A stretch of DNA of 64,000 nt from contig NZ_FNJK01000002.1 of NCBI RefSeq assembly GCF_900104225.1, positions 1 to 64,000 on the forward strand, read 5' to 3'. A program made the position numbers and the translations under genes. Each line of letters begins with the position of its first letter. Within the stretch, counting starts at the first letter, position 1. The notes under the pieces are model-generated. The model saw nothing but the letters and a program-made list of their open reading frames with translations. It made no database searches and was not told the origin of the DNA. Source of the stretch: Streptococcus equinus (GTDB taxonomy: Bacteria; Bacillota; Bacilli; Lactobacillales; Streptococcaceae). Shown here one piece after another: positions 1 through 8,287 of the stretch.

Positions 1-21
1 CTTGTGCCCATTTCTAAATAT

Positions 22-93
22 GGTCCGTTGGTCAAGGGGTTAAGACACCGCCTTTTCACGGCGGTAACACGGGTTCGAATCCCGTACGGACTA
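22..93 (+). tRNA. tRNA-Glu (anticodon TTC)
   Basis: The sequence folds as a cloverleaf. The acceptor stem pairs 22-28 with 86-92 (one G-T at the first pair), A93 is the discriminator, the anticodon stem is 48-52/60-64, and the seven-base loop 53-59 puts TTC at 55-57. The T arm contains GGTTCGAATCC. CCA is not encoded. The 21 bases before it carry no recognisable gene, so it may be the last member of a tRNA cluster outside the window. Confidence 0.96.
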
Positions 94-120
94 TTTTATT
101 TATTTTTGTTTAGAAGGTTT

Positions 121-152
121 AAAAAAAGAAGGCTTTTAAGCCTTCTTTTTTT
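121..152. terminator. Bidirectional intrinsic terminator
   Basis: A perfect inverted repeat (AAGAAGGCTT / AAGCCTTCTT core) is flanked by A7 on the left and T7 on the right, so it can stop the tRNA transcript on the plus strand and the DUF960 transcript on the minus strand. It runs into the stop codon of the DUF960 gene. Confidence 0.85.
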
Positions 153-462
153 AATCTAATTCGTGTGGCAATAGTAGAGTTTCCGTTCCTGATTGATCAA
201 TAAGGTAGACAATGTTTGGAAAATAGGGATCGTAAGGGTAGTTGTAGTCAAAAGCAATTGCATTTTGGCGTTTTTGGTCTTGGTATTGTATTGTTAATTT
301 TCCTTGTTTTTCAGTTAATCGAAAGCTGATAATAGAGTCGAGTGAGAAGACTCCCCTGAGATAGTTATCTAGAATATCCCAAAAAGTATCAATAATTTCA
401 TGTGGAAGGCTTGTCGCAACGCCAAAACTGGCATATCTTTCTTTACTGATTTCAAATGCCAT
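151..462 (-). CDS. DUF960 family protein
   Basis: A 103-residue protein starting MAFEISKERYASFGVATSLP, which I recognise as the DUF960 family of streptococci and relatives; its molecular function is unknown. The reading frame is open for 17 codons upstream, but the start at 462 is chosen because AAAGGAG lies at the right distance before this ATG, while the upstream start has no ribosome binding site and begins with a non-conserved stretch. It is soluble, without signal peptide or membrane segment. Its stop codon is embedded in the shared terminator. Confidence 0.85.
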   Translation of the reverse strand: MAFEISKERYASFGVATSLPHEIIDTFWDILDNYLRGVFSLDSIISFRLTEKQGKLTIQYQDQKRQNAIAFDYNYPYDPYFPNIVYLIDQSGTETLLLPHELD

Positions 463-515
463 ATAGTAACTCCTTTCTTTAGCGTAAAAGCACCCCTTGT
501 GGAGTGCTCGCAACT

Positions 516-1049
516 TTAACGATTCTTAAGTTCAAGATAACGTTTGTACCAAATGTTAATATAGGCTTCTGAGAATGGTCCTTTTCCATTGTTAATCCAA
601 TCAACAAGTATTTTGACATTCTCTTTTAAAATAAAATCAATGTCAGGGGAGTAACCCATCTCTTCTTTGTGTATTTCGTATTCATCGACATCAAGTAGTC
701 TTTTCTCACCGTCCGCAAAGACTTTGACGTCTAAATCATAATCGATATACTTGAGGGCTTCCTCGTCCATGACGTATGGACTAGCAAGATTGCAGTAGTA
801 TGAAACACCGTTATCTCTTATCATTGCAATGATATTAAACCAGTATTTTTTATGGAAATAAACAATGGCTGGTTCTCGCGTAACCCAACGTCTCCCATCA
901 CTTTCTGTTACTAGTGTGTGATCGTTAACTCCTATAACAGCATTGTCTGTTGTTTTTAGTACCATAGTGTCGCGCCATGTTCGGTGCAAACTACCATCAT
1001 GCTTATAACTTTGAATTGTAATAAAGTCGCCTTCCTTAGGTAATTTCAT
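516..1049 (-). CDS. DUF402 family nucleoside tri-/diphosphatase (Ntdp-like)
   Basis: 177 residues with the DUF402 fold signature: an N-terminal beta-rich part with [13 protein letters not shown] and a C-terminal acidic helical part ([25 protein letters not shown]). Characterised relatives such as S. aureus SA1684 hydrolyse nucleoside tri- and diphosphates using a metal held by clustered acidic residues; that activity is inferred here by family. Length is usual for the family. It is separated from recX and from the DUF960 gene by short gaps and looks singly transcribed. A GGTAAGG motif precedes the ATG. Confidence 0.85.
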   Translation of the reverse strand: MKLPKEGDFITIQSYKHDGSLHRTWRDTMVLKTTDNAVIGVNDHTLVTESDGRRWVTREPAIVYFHKKYWFNIIAMIRDNGVSYYCNLASPYVMDEEALKYIDYDLDVKVFADGEKRLLDVDEYEIHKEEMGYSPDIDFILKENVKILVDWINNGKGPFSEAYINIWYKRYLELKNR

Positions 1050-1134
1050 GCCTTACCAACTTTCTACAATTAAACTTATCTGTTATAGTTTATCATAATT
1101 TTCTGAAAAAGGACACTTAGAAATGCAATTTATT

Positions 1135-1911
1135 TCACAAATAATCTCTAAGGGCATTCTTGATGTCATCATAGGAGAAGCCTTTTCGAGCAAGAGCTTG
1201 TGTCAATCGTTGCTTTAGTTCATAGCCTTCATATTTTTTACTAAATTTCCGATATTGTTTATCAAGTTCTTTATTTAATAGCTCGAATTCTTGTTCTTCA
1301 TCTTTTTCGATATCAAGTGTTTCAAAGGCATCTTTTGCTTCGGAGTAAGAGAAACCTTTGTTCATCATATTTTGGATGATTTTATCTTTGAGTGTTTTTG
1401 TTGAGAGTTTATTTTGGTACTTTCGTAAAAGTTTTTGAGCTGTTTTTTCTGCAAGGTTTGAAAAGTCTAAATCTGCTAATTGTTGGTCAATAAGCTGAGC
1501 ATCAACTCCTTTTTGAAGTAATTTTTGTTTTAAAACATAGCCGCCTTTGTCACCTGATGTTAAATTTTGTGATAAATAGGTTTCAACATACTGAGCATCA
1601 TTTATCCAATTTTCTTTTTTGAGATCTTCAATAATTTCTGGAATATATTGGCTATTAATTTCGTGCTTTTCGAGGTATGTTTTTACTTCATTTGCGGTAC
1701 GTTGTTTGAAGGAAATTTGGTAAAGGGCTAGATTTTTACCATACGAAAATTGAGCGTATTTTTGAATTTCTTTCAAGGTTTTCTCATCAATTTCCATATT
1801 TTTACTTAACATAAAGTGAACAATAGTGTCTTCTGTTACGTAAAGTTTATCTTTCTCGTCGATTTCTAAAAGATATAGCCTTTTTTTCTTTTCGATTTTA
1901 GTGATTTTCAT
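1135..1911 (-). CDS. recX: Regulatory protein RecX
   Basis: 258 residues, the long Gram-positive form of RecX, with repeated three-helix units such as [17 protein letters not shown] and [20 protein letters not shown]. RecX binds RecA filaments and modulates recombination and the SOS response. The gene is divergent from the TPR/HhH protein gene at 1968. Its ATG is preceded only 6 nt upstream by an extended -10 element, so the mRNA is predicted to be leaderless; no Shine-Dalgarno sequence is visible. Confidence 0.92.
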   Translation of the reverse strand: MKITKIEKKKRLYLLEIDEKDKLYVTEDTIVHFMLSKNMEIDEKTLKEIQKYAQFSYGKNLALYQISFKQRTANEVKTYLEKHEINSQYIPEIIEDLKKENWINDAQYVETYLSQNLTSGDKGGYVLKQKLLQKGVDAQLIDQQLADLDFSNLAEKTAQKLLRKYQNKLSTKTLKDKIIQNMMNKGFSYSEAKDAFETLDIEKDEEQEFELLNKELDKQYRKFSKKYEGYELKQRLTQALARKGFSYDDIKNALRDYL

Positions 1912-1917
1912 ACATTC

Positions 1918-1926
1918 ATTATAACA
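1918..1926 (-). promoter_or_regulatory. Extended -10 promoter of recX, leaderless
   Basis: On the minus strand the sequence reads TGTTATAAT, an extended -10, followed by six bases and then the recX ATG at 1911. With normal spacing transcription would start at the A of the start codon. No good -35 is seen at 16-18 bp. Confidence 0.6.
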
Positions 1927-1967
1927 AAAATGTTAAAATAGTAGTGATTAAAGTATAGGGAGGTGAT

Positions 1968-2873
1968 GTGGTGAAAGGTAGTAAAATCATTGATTTAGAA
2001 GAGTATCGTCTTTTAAAGGGATTTGATGATGAGTTTAGTCACGAAGAAATTGCGAGTGATGATGATTTCTGGGAAGATGAAGAGGCTGAACTAGGCTTTG
2101 AAAGTTGGAATTTATATGAGGATTTAACTGAGCTTAGAAAACGTGTTGATTATTATCAAGTACTTTATGAAAAAGATGAAGTTTCAGATAGAGATTACTA
2201 TTTTTCAAAAGTGAATCTTGGAATGTTATACAAGCAAAATGGTCTTTATCAAAGAGCTCTTGAGCAATTTGAAGAGGTTTATGCGCTTGATTCTTCTGAT
2301 CTTTTTGCGTGTTCTCATGAGCTAATGGCTCTTTATATTTTGACGTCTCAATATGATAAGGCTCTAGATTTCTTCAAGGAAAAGTCTGATGAACACGATA
2401 TTTTATTAGAGGTACCTCTATTGGTGGGGGCTATTTTAAGTGGGCATGATGAAATGGCTCATCATTTGTTAGAAATTTTGAATGCCAATGTGAAAGATTT
2501 TACTATTTTTTGCCAATCACCTGAGCTTTTAATGGATGATATTATGTCTGTTGGGGCATCCGGAATTCATCAAAAAGATAGTCTAGAAGCAGTATATGTT
2601 GCTCTTTATCGTATTTTACCTTTGTTGATGACTGCTGGAAATTATGTACAAGCTTACTTGAATGATTATTTTTCAGAGCATAACGTTGGGCAGTCAGAAG
2701 TTGAATCTTTGATCTTTTTAACACAATTCCAAATTGATATTTTGCTAGCACATGATATTTATTATTTGCAAGATTTTCAAGTTTGGACAGAAGCAGAAAT
2801 ATTAGCCCTACCTCAGTTTGGTAAGGCAACTTTAGAAAAATTGAAAGAAGCAGGAGTTATATTTAGTCACTAA
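1968..2873 (+). CDS. TPR-repeat protein with C-terminal helix-hairpin-helix
   Basis: About 300 residues: an acidic N-terminus (residues 25-45), a middle part with tetratricopeptide-like helix pairs ([20 protein letters not shown] and the next pair), and a C-terminal helix-hairpin-helix-like motif, [18 protein letters not shown]. No enzyme motif is visible. Two tandem GTG codons (1968 and 1971) can start it; GGGAGG at 1958-1963 gives better spacing to 1971. The stop overlaps the rlmD start as TAATG, so translation is probably coupled. The exact role is unknown. Its C-terminal motif closely resembles that of the small HhH protein at 8288. Confidence 0.8.
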   Translation: MVKGSKIIDLEEYRLLKGFDDEFSHEEIASDDDFWEDEEAELGFESWNLYEDLTELRKRVDYYQVLYEKDEVSDRDYYFSKVNLGMLYKQNGLYQRALEQFEEVYALDSSDLFACSHELMALYILTSQYDKALDFFKEKSDEHDILLEVPLLVGAILSGHDEMAHHLLEILNANVKDFTIFCQSPELLMDDIMSVGASGIHQKDSLEAVYVALYRILPLLMTAGNYVQAYLNDYFSEHNVGQSEVESLIFLTQFQIDILLAHDIYYLQDFQVWTEAEILALPQFGKATLEKLKEAGVIFSH

Positions 2874-4225
2874 TGAATTTAAAAGTAAAACAAAAAATTC
2901 CTTTGAAAATCAAGCGTATGGGAATCAATGGTGAAGGAATCGGATTTTATAAGAAGACTTTGGTTTTTGTCCCAGGTGCTTTGAAGGGGGAAGATATTTT
3001 TTGTCAGATTACCTCAGTTAAGCGAAATTTTGCGCAGGCTAGGCTGCTTACAATCAATAAGAAATCAAAATTTCGTGTGGAACCAAAATGCCCGATTTAT
3101 CAAAAATGTGGTGGTTGCCAAATCATGCATTTGCGTTATGACAAGCAATTGGAATTTAAAGACGATTTGATTGCACAGTCATTGAAAAAATTCAAACCTG
3201 CAGGTTATGAAGACTTCGAGATTCGTCATACACTGGGGATGGAAGTGCCTTATCATTATCGTGCTAAGTTACAATTCCAGACACGTTCTTTTAAAGGAAA
3301 AGTGAAGGCTGGGCTTTTTGAAGAGGGGAGTCATCGCCTTGTTGATATCAAGGATTGTTTGGTGCAGGATGAATTGACACAAGCGATTATTAATCGTGTG
3401 ACAGAGCTTTTAGAAAAGCATCATATTCCAATTTATGATGAACGCAAGATTGCTGGTATTCGAACTGTAATGATTCGTAAGGCAAAGGCAAGCAACCAAG
3501 TTCAAATTATTTTTATCACTAGTCGTGATGTTTTCTTGGCACCTGTGATTAAGGCTTTAACAGCAGAATTTGAAGAGATTAAAGGAATCGCTGTGAACTA
3601 TAATCGTTCAAAATCAAGCGATATTTATGGCGAAAAAACAGAGGTTATCTGGGGGAATGCAGATATTTCTGAAGAGGTATTGAACTATCAATTTAGCTTG
3701 TCGCCACGTGCCTTTTATCAATTGAACCCTGAACAAACGCAGGTTTTGTATAGTCAGGCTGTTGCAGCGCTTGATGTAACTGAAAATGACCATGTCATAG
3801 ATGCTTATTGTGGTGTTGGGACAATTGGTTTTGCTTTTGCTGATAAGGTAAAAAGTGTTCGTGGTATGGATATTATTCCAGAGGCAATTGCTGATGCTAA
3901 GAAAAATGCGCAGCGTATGGGATTTGACAATACTCACTATGAGGCTGGGCGCGCAGAAGAGATTATTCCAAAATGGTATAAGGAAGGTTATCGTGCGGAT
4001 GCCTTAATCGTCGATCCACCACGTACAGGTCTTGATGATAAGCTTTTAGATACTATTTTGAAGTATCAACCTGCTAAAATGGTTTATGTGTCATGTAATA
4101 CGGCAACATTAGCTCGTGACTTAGTAAAATTAAGTAAAGTTTATGATGTCCATTATATTCAGTCGGTGGATATGTTTCCGCATACAGCAAGGACAGAAGC
4201 AGTTGTTAAGTTAGTCAAGAAATAA
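2873..4225 (+). CDS. rlmD: 23S rRNA (uracil-C5)-methyltransferase, RlmD/RumA family
   Basis: 450 residues. An N-terminal TRAM-type RNA-binding domain (about 1-60) is followed by the iron-sulfur cysteines C73, C79, C82 and C162. The C-terminal SAM-dependent domain has [12 protein letters not shown], the catalytic DPPRTGL loop and [13 protein letters not shown] with the nucleophilic cysteine. The family makes m5U in 23S rRNA; in Gram-positives one enzyme (RlmCD) can modify both U747 and U1939, so the exact target is uncertain. It overlaps the preceding TPR gene by one base. Confidence 0.92.
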   Translation: MNLKVKQKIPLKIKRMGINGEGIGFYKKTLVFVPGALKGEDIFCQITSVKRNFAQARLLTINKKSKFRVEPKCPIYQKCGGCQIMHLRYDKQLEFKDDLIAQSLKKFKPAGYEDFEIRHTLGMEVPYHYRAKLQFQTRSFKGKVKAGLFEEGSHRLVDIKDCLVQDELTQAIINRVTELLEKHHIPIYDERKIAGIRTVMIRKAKASNQVQIIFITSRDVFLAPVIKALTAEFEEIKGIAVNYNRSKSSDIYGEKTEVIWGNADISEEVLNYQFSLSPRAFYQLNPEQTQVLYSQAVAALDVTENDHVIDAYCGVGTIGFAFADKVKSVRGMDIIPEAIADAKKNAQRMGFDNTHYEAGRAEEIIPKWYKEGYRADALIVDPPRTGLDDKLLDTILKYQPAKMVYVSCNTATLARDLVKLSKVYDVHYIQSVDMFPHTARTEAVVKLVKK

Positions 4226-4361
4226 GAAAATGATGAAACGTAAGGGGCTCCTTGCGTTTTTTAATAATCGTGAATTTGACAAGTGGTGTTATGTTTATTT
4301 TGACACTGGGCTACTTTATCGTTATACTAAATTATTGATTATTTTTGGAGGACTTGTGAGA

Positions 4362-4940
4362 ATGGCCATTACGATCCGTTTGTCAAGCTTAGATGATGCA
4401 AAAGCTCTGCTTGATATTTATCGTTATTATGTTGAAGAAACAGCTATTACTTTTGAATATGATGTGCCGACTTTAGAGGAATTTACAGCTCGTATGCGTA
4501 CAATTATGGCTTTTTATCCTTATTTGGTAGCCGAAGAGGATGGTAAGATTCTTGGCTATGCTTATGCTTCAAAATTTCATCCTAGAGCTGCTTATGCTTG
4601 GTCGGCTGAAATGACAGTTTATTTGGATAAAGCTGCGCGTGGTAAGGGTGTAGGGCGTCAGATTTATGGGGTCCTAGAAGATTATTTGGCGCAGATGGGA
4701 ATATTAAATGTGAATGCCTGTATTGCCTCGACAGATACAGAAGATGCTTACTTGACAAATGGAAGCGAGAAGTTTCACCATGCCCTTGGTTATCAGCTAG
4801 TTGGAAAATTTCATCATTCTGGTTATAAATTTAACCGTTGGTATGATATGATTTGGATGGAAAAAATGCTAGGAGAACATGAAAAAGATGTTCAGCCTGT
4901 TAAATCAATTCATGAGATTATTAAAAAGGGAGTGAGATAG
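4362..4940 (+). CDS. GNAT N-acetyltransferase, phosphinothricin acetyltransferase-like
   Basis: 192 residues from MAITIRLSSLDD. The GNAT acetyl-CoA loop reads ARGKGVGRQIYG, and the order of elements (ITFEYDVPTLEEF early, ASTDTEDA later, GYQLVGKFHHSGYKF at the end) matches the Pat/bar-like subgroup that acetylates small amines or amino acid analogues. The frame is open from 4230, but GGAGG at 4347-4351 supports the ATG at 4362 and the extra N-terminus does not resemble the family. The substrate cannot be told from sequence. It sits just downstream of rlmD. Confidence 0.82.
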   Translation: MAITIRLSSLDDAKALLDIYRYYVEETAITFEYDVPTLEEFTARMRTIMAFYPYLVAEEDGKILGYAYASKFHPRAAYAWSAEMTVYLDKAARGKGVGRQIYGVLEDYLAQMGILNVNACIASTDTEDAYLTNGSEKFHHALGYQLVGKFHHSGYKFNRWYDMIWMEKMLGEHEKDVQPVKSIHEIIKKGVR

Positions 4941-5185
4941 AAATCGGTAATTTCGAAGAAATTCGATTTCTCAGCAAGTCTTAATTTCTTGTTGCTGACC
5001 TAAAACAGTTCACTGAATTGTTTTACTCTCACCCCCACATGGCTCGAAAGATTTGGGAAATCTTTCGAGGTGGGAAATCGAGTTAAGTGAAGTTTGATGT
5101 CAAAAAGGCTTGTAAAAGTTGATTTTTCAACGCATTAGAACTCACTCAACTAGTGCGTATTACTTATTACAATCGTATAAGCATT
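4941..5185. repeat. Structured intergenic region, probable streptococcal intergenic repeat
   Basis: This stretch has no gene. It contains several inverted repeats: a perfect 12-bp pair at 5043-5054/5058-5069 with a 3-base loop, a palindromic AATTTCGAAGAAATT near 4950, and a 7-bp hairpin around 5004-5020. GTGAGA near its left edge is complementary to TCTCAC near 5027. Dense secondary structure directly after a stop codon is typical of dispersed intergenic repeats in streptococci. Whether it is repeated elsewhere cannot be seen from this window. Confidence 0.4.
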
Positions 5186-5217
5186 AAGGCTGAGACAAAA
5201 ATGTCTCAGCCTTTTTT
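5186..5217 (+). terminator. Intrinsic terminator
   Basis: A 12-bp perfect stem, AAGGCTGAGACA / TGTCTCAGCCTT, with an AAAA loop is followed by a T run. It ends transcription from the GNAT/repeat region on the plus strand; convergent pnuC ends just beyond. Confidence 0.85.
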
Positions 5218-5241
5218 GAGTTTTTTAATTTTATAGTGATG

Positions 5242-5973
5242 TTAAGCTAGGTTTTCTTGAGCTAGACTTTCTTGGCCTTGGCTTTTCTTCCAGATAATAA
5301 TTCCCACGAAACCTTGTGCCACCATACCTAGGTAACTGAAGGCAACAATTGGGTTTCCGATAGAGAGGTAAAGGATGAAACTGAGCAAATCAACAACTAG
5401 CCAAATGTAGTAGCCATCGATGTGACCTTTGACTTGGCGTTGTTGGGCAGTAAAGGAAAGACCATTTGTGATGGCATCAAGGACAATTTTTTGTCCTCCC
5501 ATCCAGTAAGAAATAAATCCTAAACCAAATGTCCAGAAGAAAACAGCGATAAGAACGTCTTTTAGACTGAATTTTTTATCAACAACTAATTCACCGTCAT
5601 CATTGCGGCGCTTTTTCCAGTTATAATGTCCGATAAATTCTGTTGCAAGGTAATAGCAACTTTTGAACATTTCACCGTAAACACCTTGAATGCCAGCCAC
5701 TAAAATCCCAGCAACATTTTGAACGCCATTTGCTTTAAAGGTGTGCTGCCATTGAATCGCTAGTGTCCATGTCCCAATAAAACCAAAGATAGACATGATA
5801 ATTGAGAGGACATGTAAGATGTTAAGGTCTCCTGAAAAGAGTGTCGGAATCATCCCGTATAGGGTAAATCCGAGAGAGACTAAGAAGGCAAAGATTACGA
5901 AAATCTTTTCTTTTAAGTCAAAACGATTCCAAGCGTTGTTAAATGATTCTTTAAGTGAAAGTTCTTTTTTCAA
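5242..5973 (-). CDS. pnuC: Nicotinamide riboside transporter PnuC
   Basis: 243 residues with about seven hydrophobic segments and PnuC-type motifs (GTWTLAIQWQHTFKANG, FISYWMGGQKIVLDA, IDGYYIWLVVDLLSF). PnuC imports nicotinamide riboside or related NAD precursors by facilitated diffusion, trapped by cytoplasmic phosphorylation. The start appears to be TTG at 5973, six bases after the kinase stop codon, with GGAG about 11 nt upstream. It is the second gene of an operon with the deoxynucleoside kinase and shares its NrdR-like promoter. Confidence 0.9.
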   Translation of the reverse strand: MKKELSLKESFNNAWNRFDLKEKIFVIFAFLVSLGFTLYGMIPTLFSGDLNILHVLSIIMSIFGFIGTWTLAIQWQHTFKANGVQNVAGILVAGIQGVYGEMFKSCYYLATEFIGHYNWKKRRNDDGELVVDKKFSLKDVLIAVFFWTFGLGFISYWMGGQKIVLDAITNGLSFTAQQRQVKGHIDGYYIWLVVDLLSFILYLSIGNPIVAFSYLGMVAQGFVGIIIWKKSQGQESLAQENLA

Positions 5974-5979
5974 AAAATG

Positions 5980-6618
5980 TTAATCTCCAATTCCAATTGA
6001 TTTCATTTCTTGACGGATCATTTGGTACACTTTATTCCAGTCCTCAGGTTTTGTAACATCGAGGTTGTCGGTGTTAATTTTCATTTTTGGACTGTATTGG
6101 TAATCTTCATACCATTTTGTGTAGTGCTTGTGAAGGAGTTTGTAGTAATCTGTTAGACCATTTTCGTCATCTGGTTGTTCAAAATCACGTCCACGTTTTT
6201 TGATGTTGTTCATGATGTGGTCAAAACTACCTTCGAGGTAGATTAGCAAATCAGGAGCTTTTTTAGGAAGTCCGTCAATTTCCTCCATCATGTTGTCTAG
6301 CAATTCCAAATAGATATTGTATTCTTGATCACTGATGCTTCCTTGAAGGGTATTGATATAAGTGAATAAAGCATCTTCGTAGATTGAACGGTCTAAGACA
6401 TTATTGTCTGCTTCGTAAGCTTCTTTGATTGATTTGAAGCGCTTGTTCAAGAAGTAAATTTGTAAAGCAAACCCATATTTTTCTGGGTCTTCATAATATT
6501 TATCTAAAATTGGGTTATTATCAACAGGTTCAAAGAAAGCTGTTGTGCCAAGTTCTTTGGCCAAGAGAGAAGTGTAGGTAGTTTTTCCGACTCCTATCAT
6601 TCCTGCTAGAATAATCAC
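5980..6618 (-). CDS. Deoxynucleoside kinase (dAK/dGK family)
   Basis: 212 residues. The P-loop GMIGVGKTT is at the N-terminus; the DRS motif (VLDRSIYEDALF) and a lid rich in basic residues (IKKRGRDFEQ) follow, as in bacterial deoxyadenosine/deoxyguanosine kinases. It phosphorylates salvaged deoxynucleosides to dNMPs; exact base preference is not readable. The start is GTG at 6618, with GGAGG about 12 nt upstream. It heads an operon with pnuC and has a long (about 240 nt) leader whose promoter carries two NrdR-like boxes, which fits a dNTP-supply role. Confidence 0.9.
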   Translation of the reverse strand: MIILAGMIGVGKTTYTSLLAKELGTTAFFEPVDNNPILDKYYEDPEKYGFALQIYFLNKRFKSIKEAYEADNNVLDRSIYEDALFTYINTLQGSISDQEYNIYLELLDNMMEEIDGLPKKAPDLLIYLEGSFDHIMNNIKKRGRDFEQPDDENGLTDYYKLLHKHYTKWYEDYQYSPKMKINTDNLDVTKPEDWNKVYQMIRQEMKSIGIGD

Positions 6619-6703
6619 GATGGTAATGCACCTCCAGTATGCTTTTTTATTTTGTGAATATGTGTAAAATGTTAATGTATGTGTGATAGCTTAGCTATCT
6701 GTC

Positions 6704-6766
6704 TTATGAAAAGGTTAGTAAATGTATGTTTGGGTGAGTATTATGGTGTGGAAATAGGTGAAACAT
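6704..6766 (-). other. Possible short upstream ORF in the kinase leader
   Basis: In the leader of the deoxynucleoside kinase operon, AAAGGAGG is followed after only two bases by ATG and a 20-codon frame, MFHLFPHHNTHPNIHLLTFS, with five histidines. The very short spacing makes efficient initiation doubtful. Downstream at about 6688-6702 lies a 15-base palindrome (GATAGCT A AGCTATC). It may be a regulatory leader peptide or chance. Confidence 0.25.
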
Positions 6767-6837
6767 GTCCTCCTTTCCCAATATAATATCTATGTTTGAC
6801 AAATTAAGGCCTTGCCTTGTCGAGACAAAAGTTTTAG

Positions 6838-6891
6838 ACACAATATCTTGTGCCCGGATAAAATAGTAGCACTATATTTTGTGTTTGACAA
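6838..6891 (-). promoter_or_regulatory. Promoter of deoxynucleoside kinase-pnuC operon with two NrdR-like boxes
   Basis: On the minus strand there is TTGTCA (plus 6886-6891), a 17-bp spacer and TACTAT (plus 6863-6868). A box gcactatattttgtg at 6869-6883 fills the spacer and a second, acacaatatcttgtg, lies at 6838-6852 around the expected start site. Both match the known NrdR palindrome (about ACACwATATaTwGTGT), and equivalent bases are 31 bp apart, the helical spacing expected for NrdR pairs. The rest of 6619-7007 holds only the leader and a possible short ORF. Confidence 0.8.
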
Positions 6892-7007
6892 GAGCTTAAA
6901 ACTGATTTTTTTTGATTAAAAAGTCAAATATAGCTAAAAATCAAGCATTAACAGCAATAAAAAAATTTCAAAAAAACTTAGCTAATAAGGCTGAGTTTCT
7001 TAGACTA

Positions 7008-7775
7008 TTATTGAAATACTTGAGTTGCAAAGCTTAAGGCAAGGTTTGCAATGCGGTCTTTGGTTTCCAAATCAGCGTCGTTAGCTAGTGTTCTAGCGTC
7101 CCATGTTTCGGCATCTAAATTATCAGCTGAGTAAAAGAATTGGAAATGGTTTATTTTTCTAAAGTCAGCAAGTGCAGCAATGGCAGAGCATTCCATATCA
7201 ACAGCAATAGCGCCTTGTGCTTTCCTGGCTAACATTTTCCCATGTGTTTCGCGGTAAATACCGTCAGTTGACCAGACTTTTCCTTCGGTATAAGAGATAT
7301 TTAGCTGCTCAAGAAAGCTTTTGAAATGTTTGCGATAAGTATGATTAAGGGCGATTTCATCAGCTGCAGGAGCATAGTGATAACTAGTTCCTTCGTCGCG
7401 AATAGCTGTTGTGGGGATAATGATTGACGTTTCCTTGATATTGCTATCAAGTACTCCACAAGTCCCAAAGACAAGCAAATTTTCAGCTCCCATGGCGATA
7501 ATGTCTTCTAAGATAGCCACGCAGCCACTGGCTCCAACATAAGAATTGAAAAAGGCAACTTCTTGACCGTGAAAGTCTAGTGCATAAACCGGAATTTCGA
7601 GATTAGCCACAGTTGTTTTGGTAAGTTTACGGTGCGAAAATTCAGCTAAAATTCTCGCAAAAGTGCCTCTTGCAAAGCAAGTTACAGCGGTTTTTGGAAA
7701 ATCTGGCAGTGCTTGTACGATATCTTTTGGATTGATAATAGCTTCTTGTTTTGCATCAAATTGCGATAAAATCAT
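7008..7775 (-). CDS. Nucleoside phosphorylase (uridine/purine phosphorylase superfamily)
   Basis: 255 residues from MILSQFDAKQEAI. NP-I family landmarks: FFNSYVGASGCVAILED, LLVFGTCGVLD, WSTDGIYRET, and AVDMECSAIAALA with the ribose-binding Met-Glu pair. Such enzymes cleave nucleosides with phosphate to base plus (deoxy)ribose-1-phosphate; uridine versus purine preference is not settled. An in-frame TTG lies 18 nt upstream, but GGGAG is correctly placed for the ATG at 7775. It precedes the deoxynucleoside kinase on the same strand but the 390-base gap with its own promoter suggests separate transcription. Confidence 0.86.
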   Translation of the reverse strand: MILSQFDAKQEAIINPKDIVQALPDFPKTAVTCFARGTFARILAEFSHRKLTKTTVANLEIPVYALDFHGQEVAFFNSYVGASGCVAILEDIIAMGAENLLVFGTCGVLDSNIKETSIIIPTTAIRDEGTSYHYAPAADEIALNHTYRKHFKSFLEQLNISYTEGKVWSTDGIYRETHGKMLARKAQGAIAVDMECSAIAALADFRKINHFQFFYSADNLDAETWDARTLANDADLETKDRIANLALSFATQVFQ

Positions 7776-7819
7776 TTTAAAACTCCCTTCCAAGAATATC
7801 TTGTCAAAATATTTTTAAT

Positions 7820-7848
7820 ATTCTATCTTATATGGTAGAAAAAGACAA
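7820..7848 (-). promoter_or_regulatory. Promoter of the nucleoside phosphorylase gene
   Basis: On the minus strand TTGTCT (plus 7843-7848) is followed by 17 bp and TAGAAT (plus 7820-7825), placing the start site about 40 nt before the ATG. Confidence 0.6.
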
Positions 7849-7991
7849 GATTGTATGAGTAAAAAGTTGTTAAATTTTCAGCTATTTCAATGATTTGACC
7901 TATCTTTTCAGAAAAATATCTTGAAAAAGAAGCTGTTTCATGGAAATCATGTTACAAATCCTTTACAAGGCTCTCATTTTCTCAAGGTTTG

Positions 7992-8000
7992 TGTTATAAT
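7992..8000 (+). promoter_or_regulatory. Extended -10 promoter of the DUF1912 gene
   Basis: TGTTATAAT is an extended -10; no good -35 is present. The start site would fall near 8007, giving a leader of about 25 nt that includes AGAGG before the ATG at 8031. The rest of the 255-base divergent gap shows no gene. Confidence 0.6.
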
Positions 8001-8030
8001 ATGACCTAGGAAATCAGACGAGAGGTATTT

Positions 8031-8285
8031 ATGACTTACGAACAAGAATTTTTAAAAGAATTTGAAGCTTGGGTTGATTCACAAATTACAGTTAATGAAA
8101 TGGCAATGGAAGCCAGCCGTAAAATTGTGGAAGAAGATAAGGATGAACGTGCTGCTGATGCTTACATCCGTTACGAAAGTAAGTTAGATGCTTACCGTTA
8201 TATCCAAGGCAAATTTGCTAATTATAAAGCCGGTAAAGGTTTCCACGAATTACCAGATAATCTTTTAGGGGAGAGAAATTATTAA
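8031..8285 (+). CDS. DUF1912 family protein
   Basis: 84 residues, strongly charged and predicted helical (AWVDSQITVNEMAMEASRKI, then DERAADAYIRYESKLDAYRY). I recognise it as the streptococcal DUF1912 family, of unknown function. It has no signal peptide or membrane segment. The HhH protein gene starts 3 bases after its stop, so the two are co-transcribed, upstream of the valS T-box unit. Confidence 0.8.
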   Translation: MTYEQEFLKEFEAWVDSQITVNEMAMEASRKIVEEDKDERAADAYIRYESKLDAYRYIQGKFANYKAGKGFHELPDNLLGERNY

Positions 8286-8287
8286 AA

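Noticed and set aside
6922-6940. AGTCAAATATAGCTAAAAA, resembling half of a CtsR operator
   Set aside because: Only one heptad matches, it lies after the nucleoside phosphorylase gene and no heat-shock gene is downstream.
7903-7917. TCTTTTCAGAAAAAT, a CodY-like sequence
   Set aside because: 12 of 15 matches in an AT-rich gap about 90 bp from the nearest -10; chance is likely.
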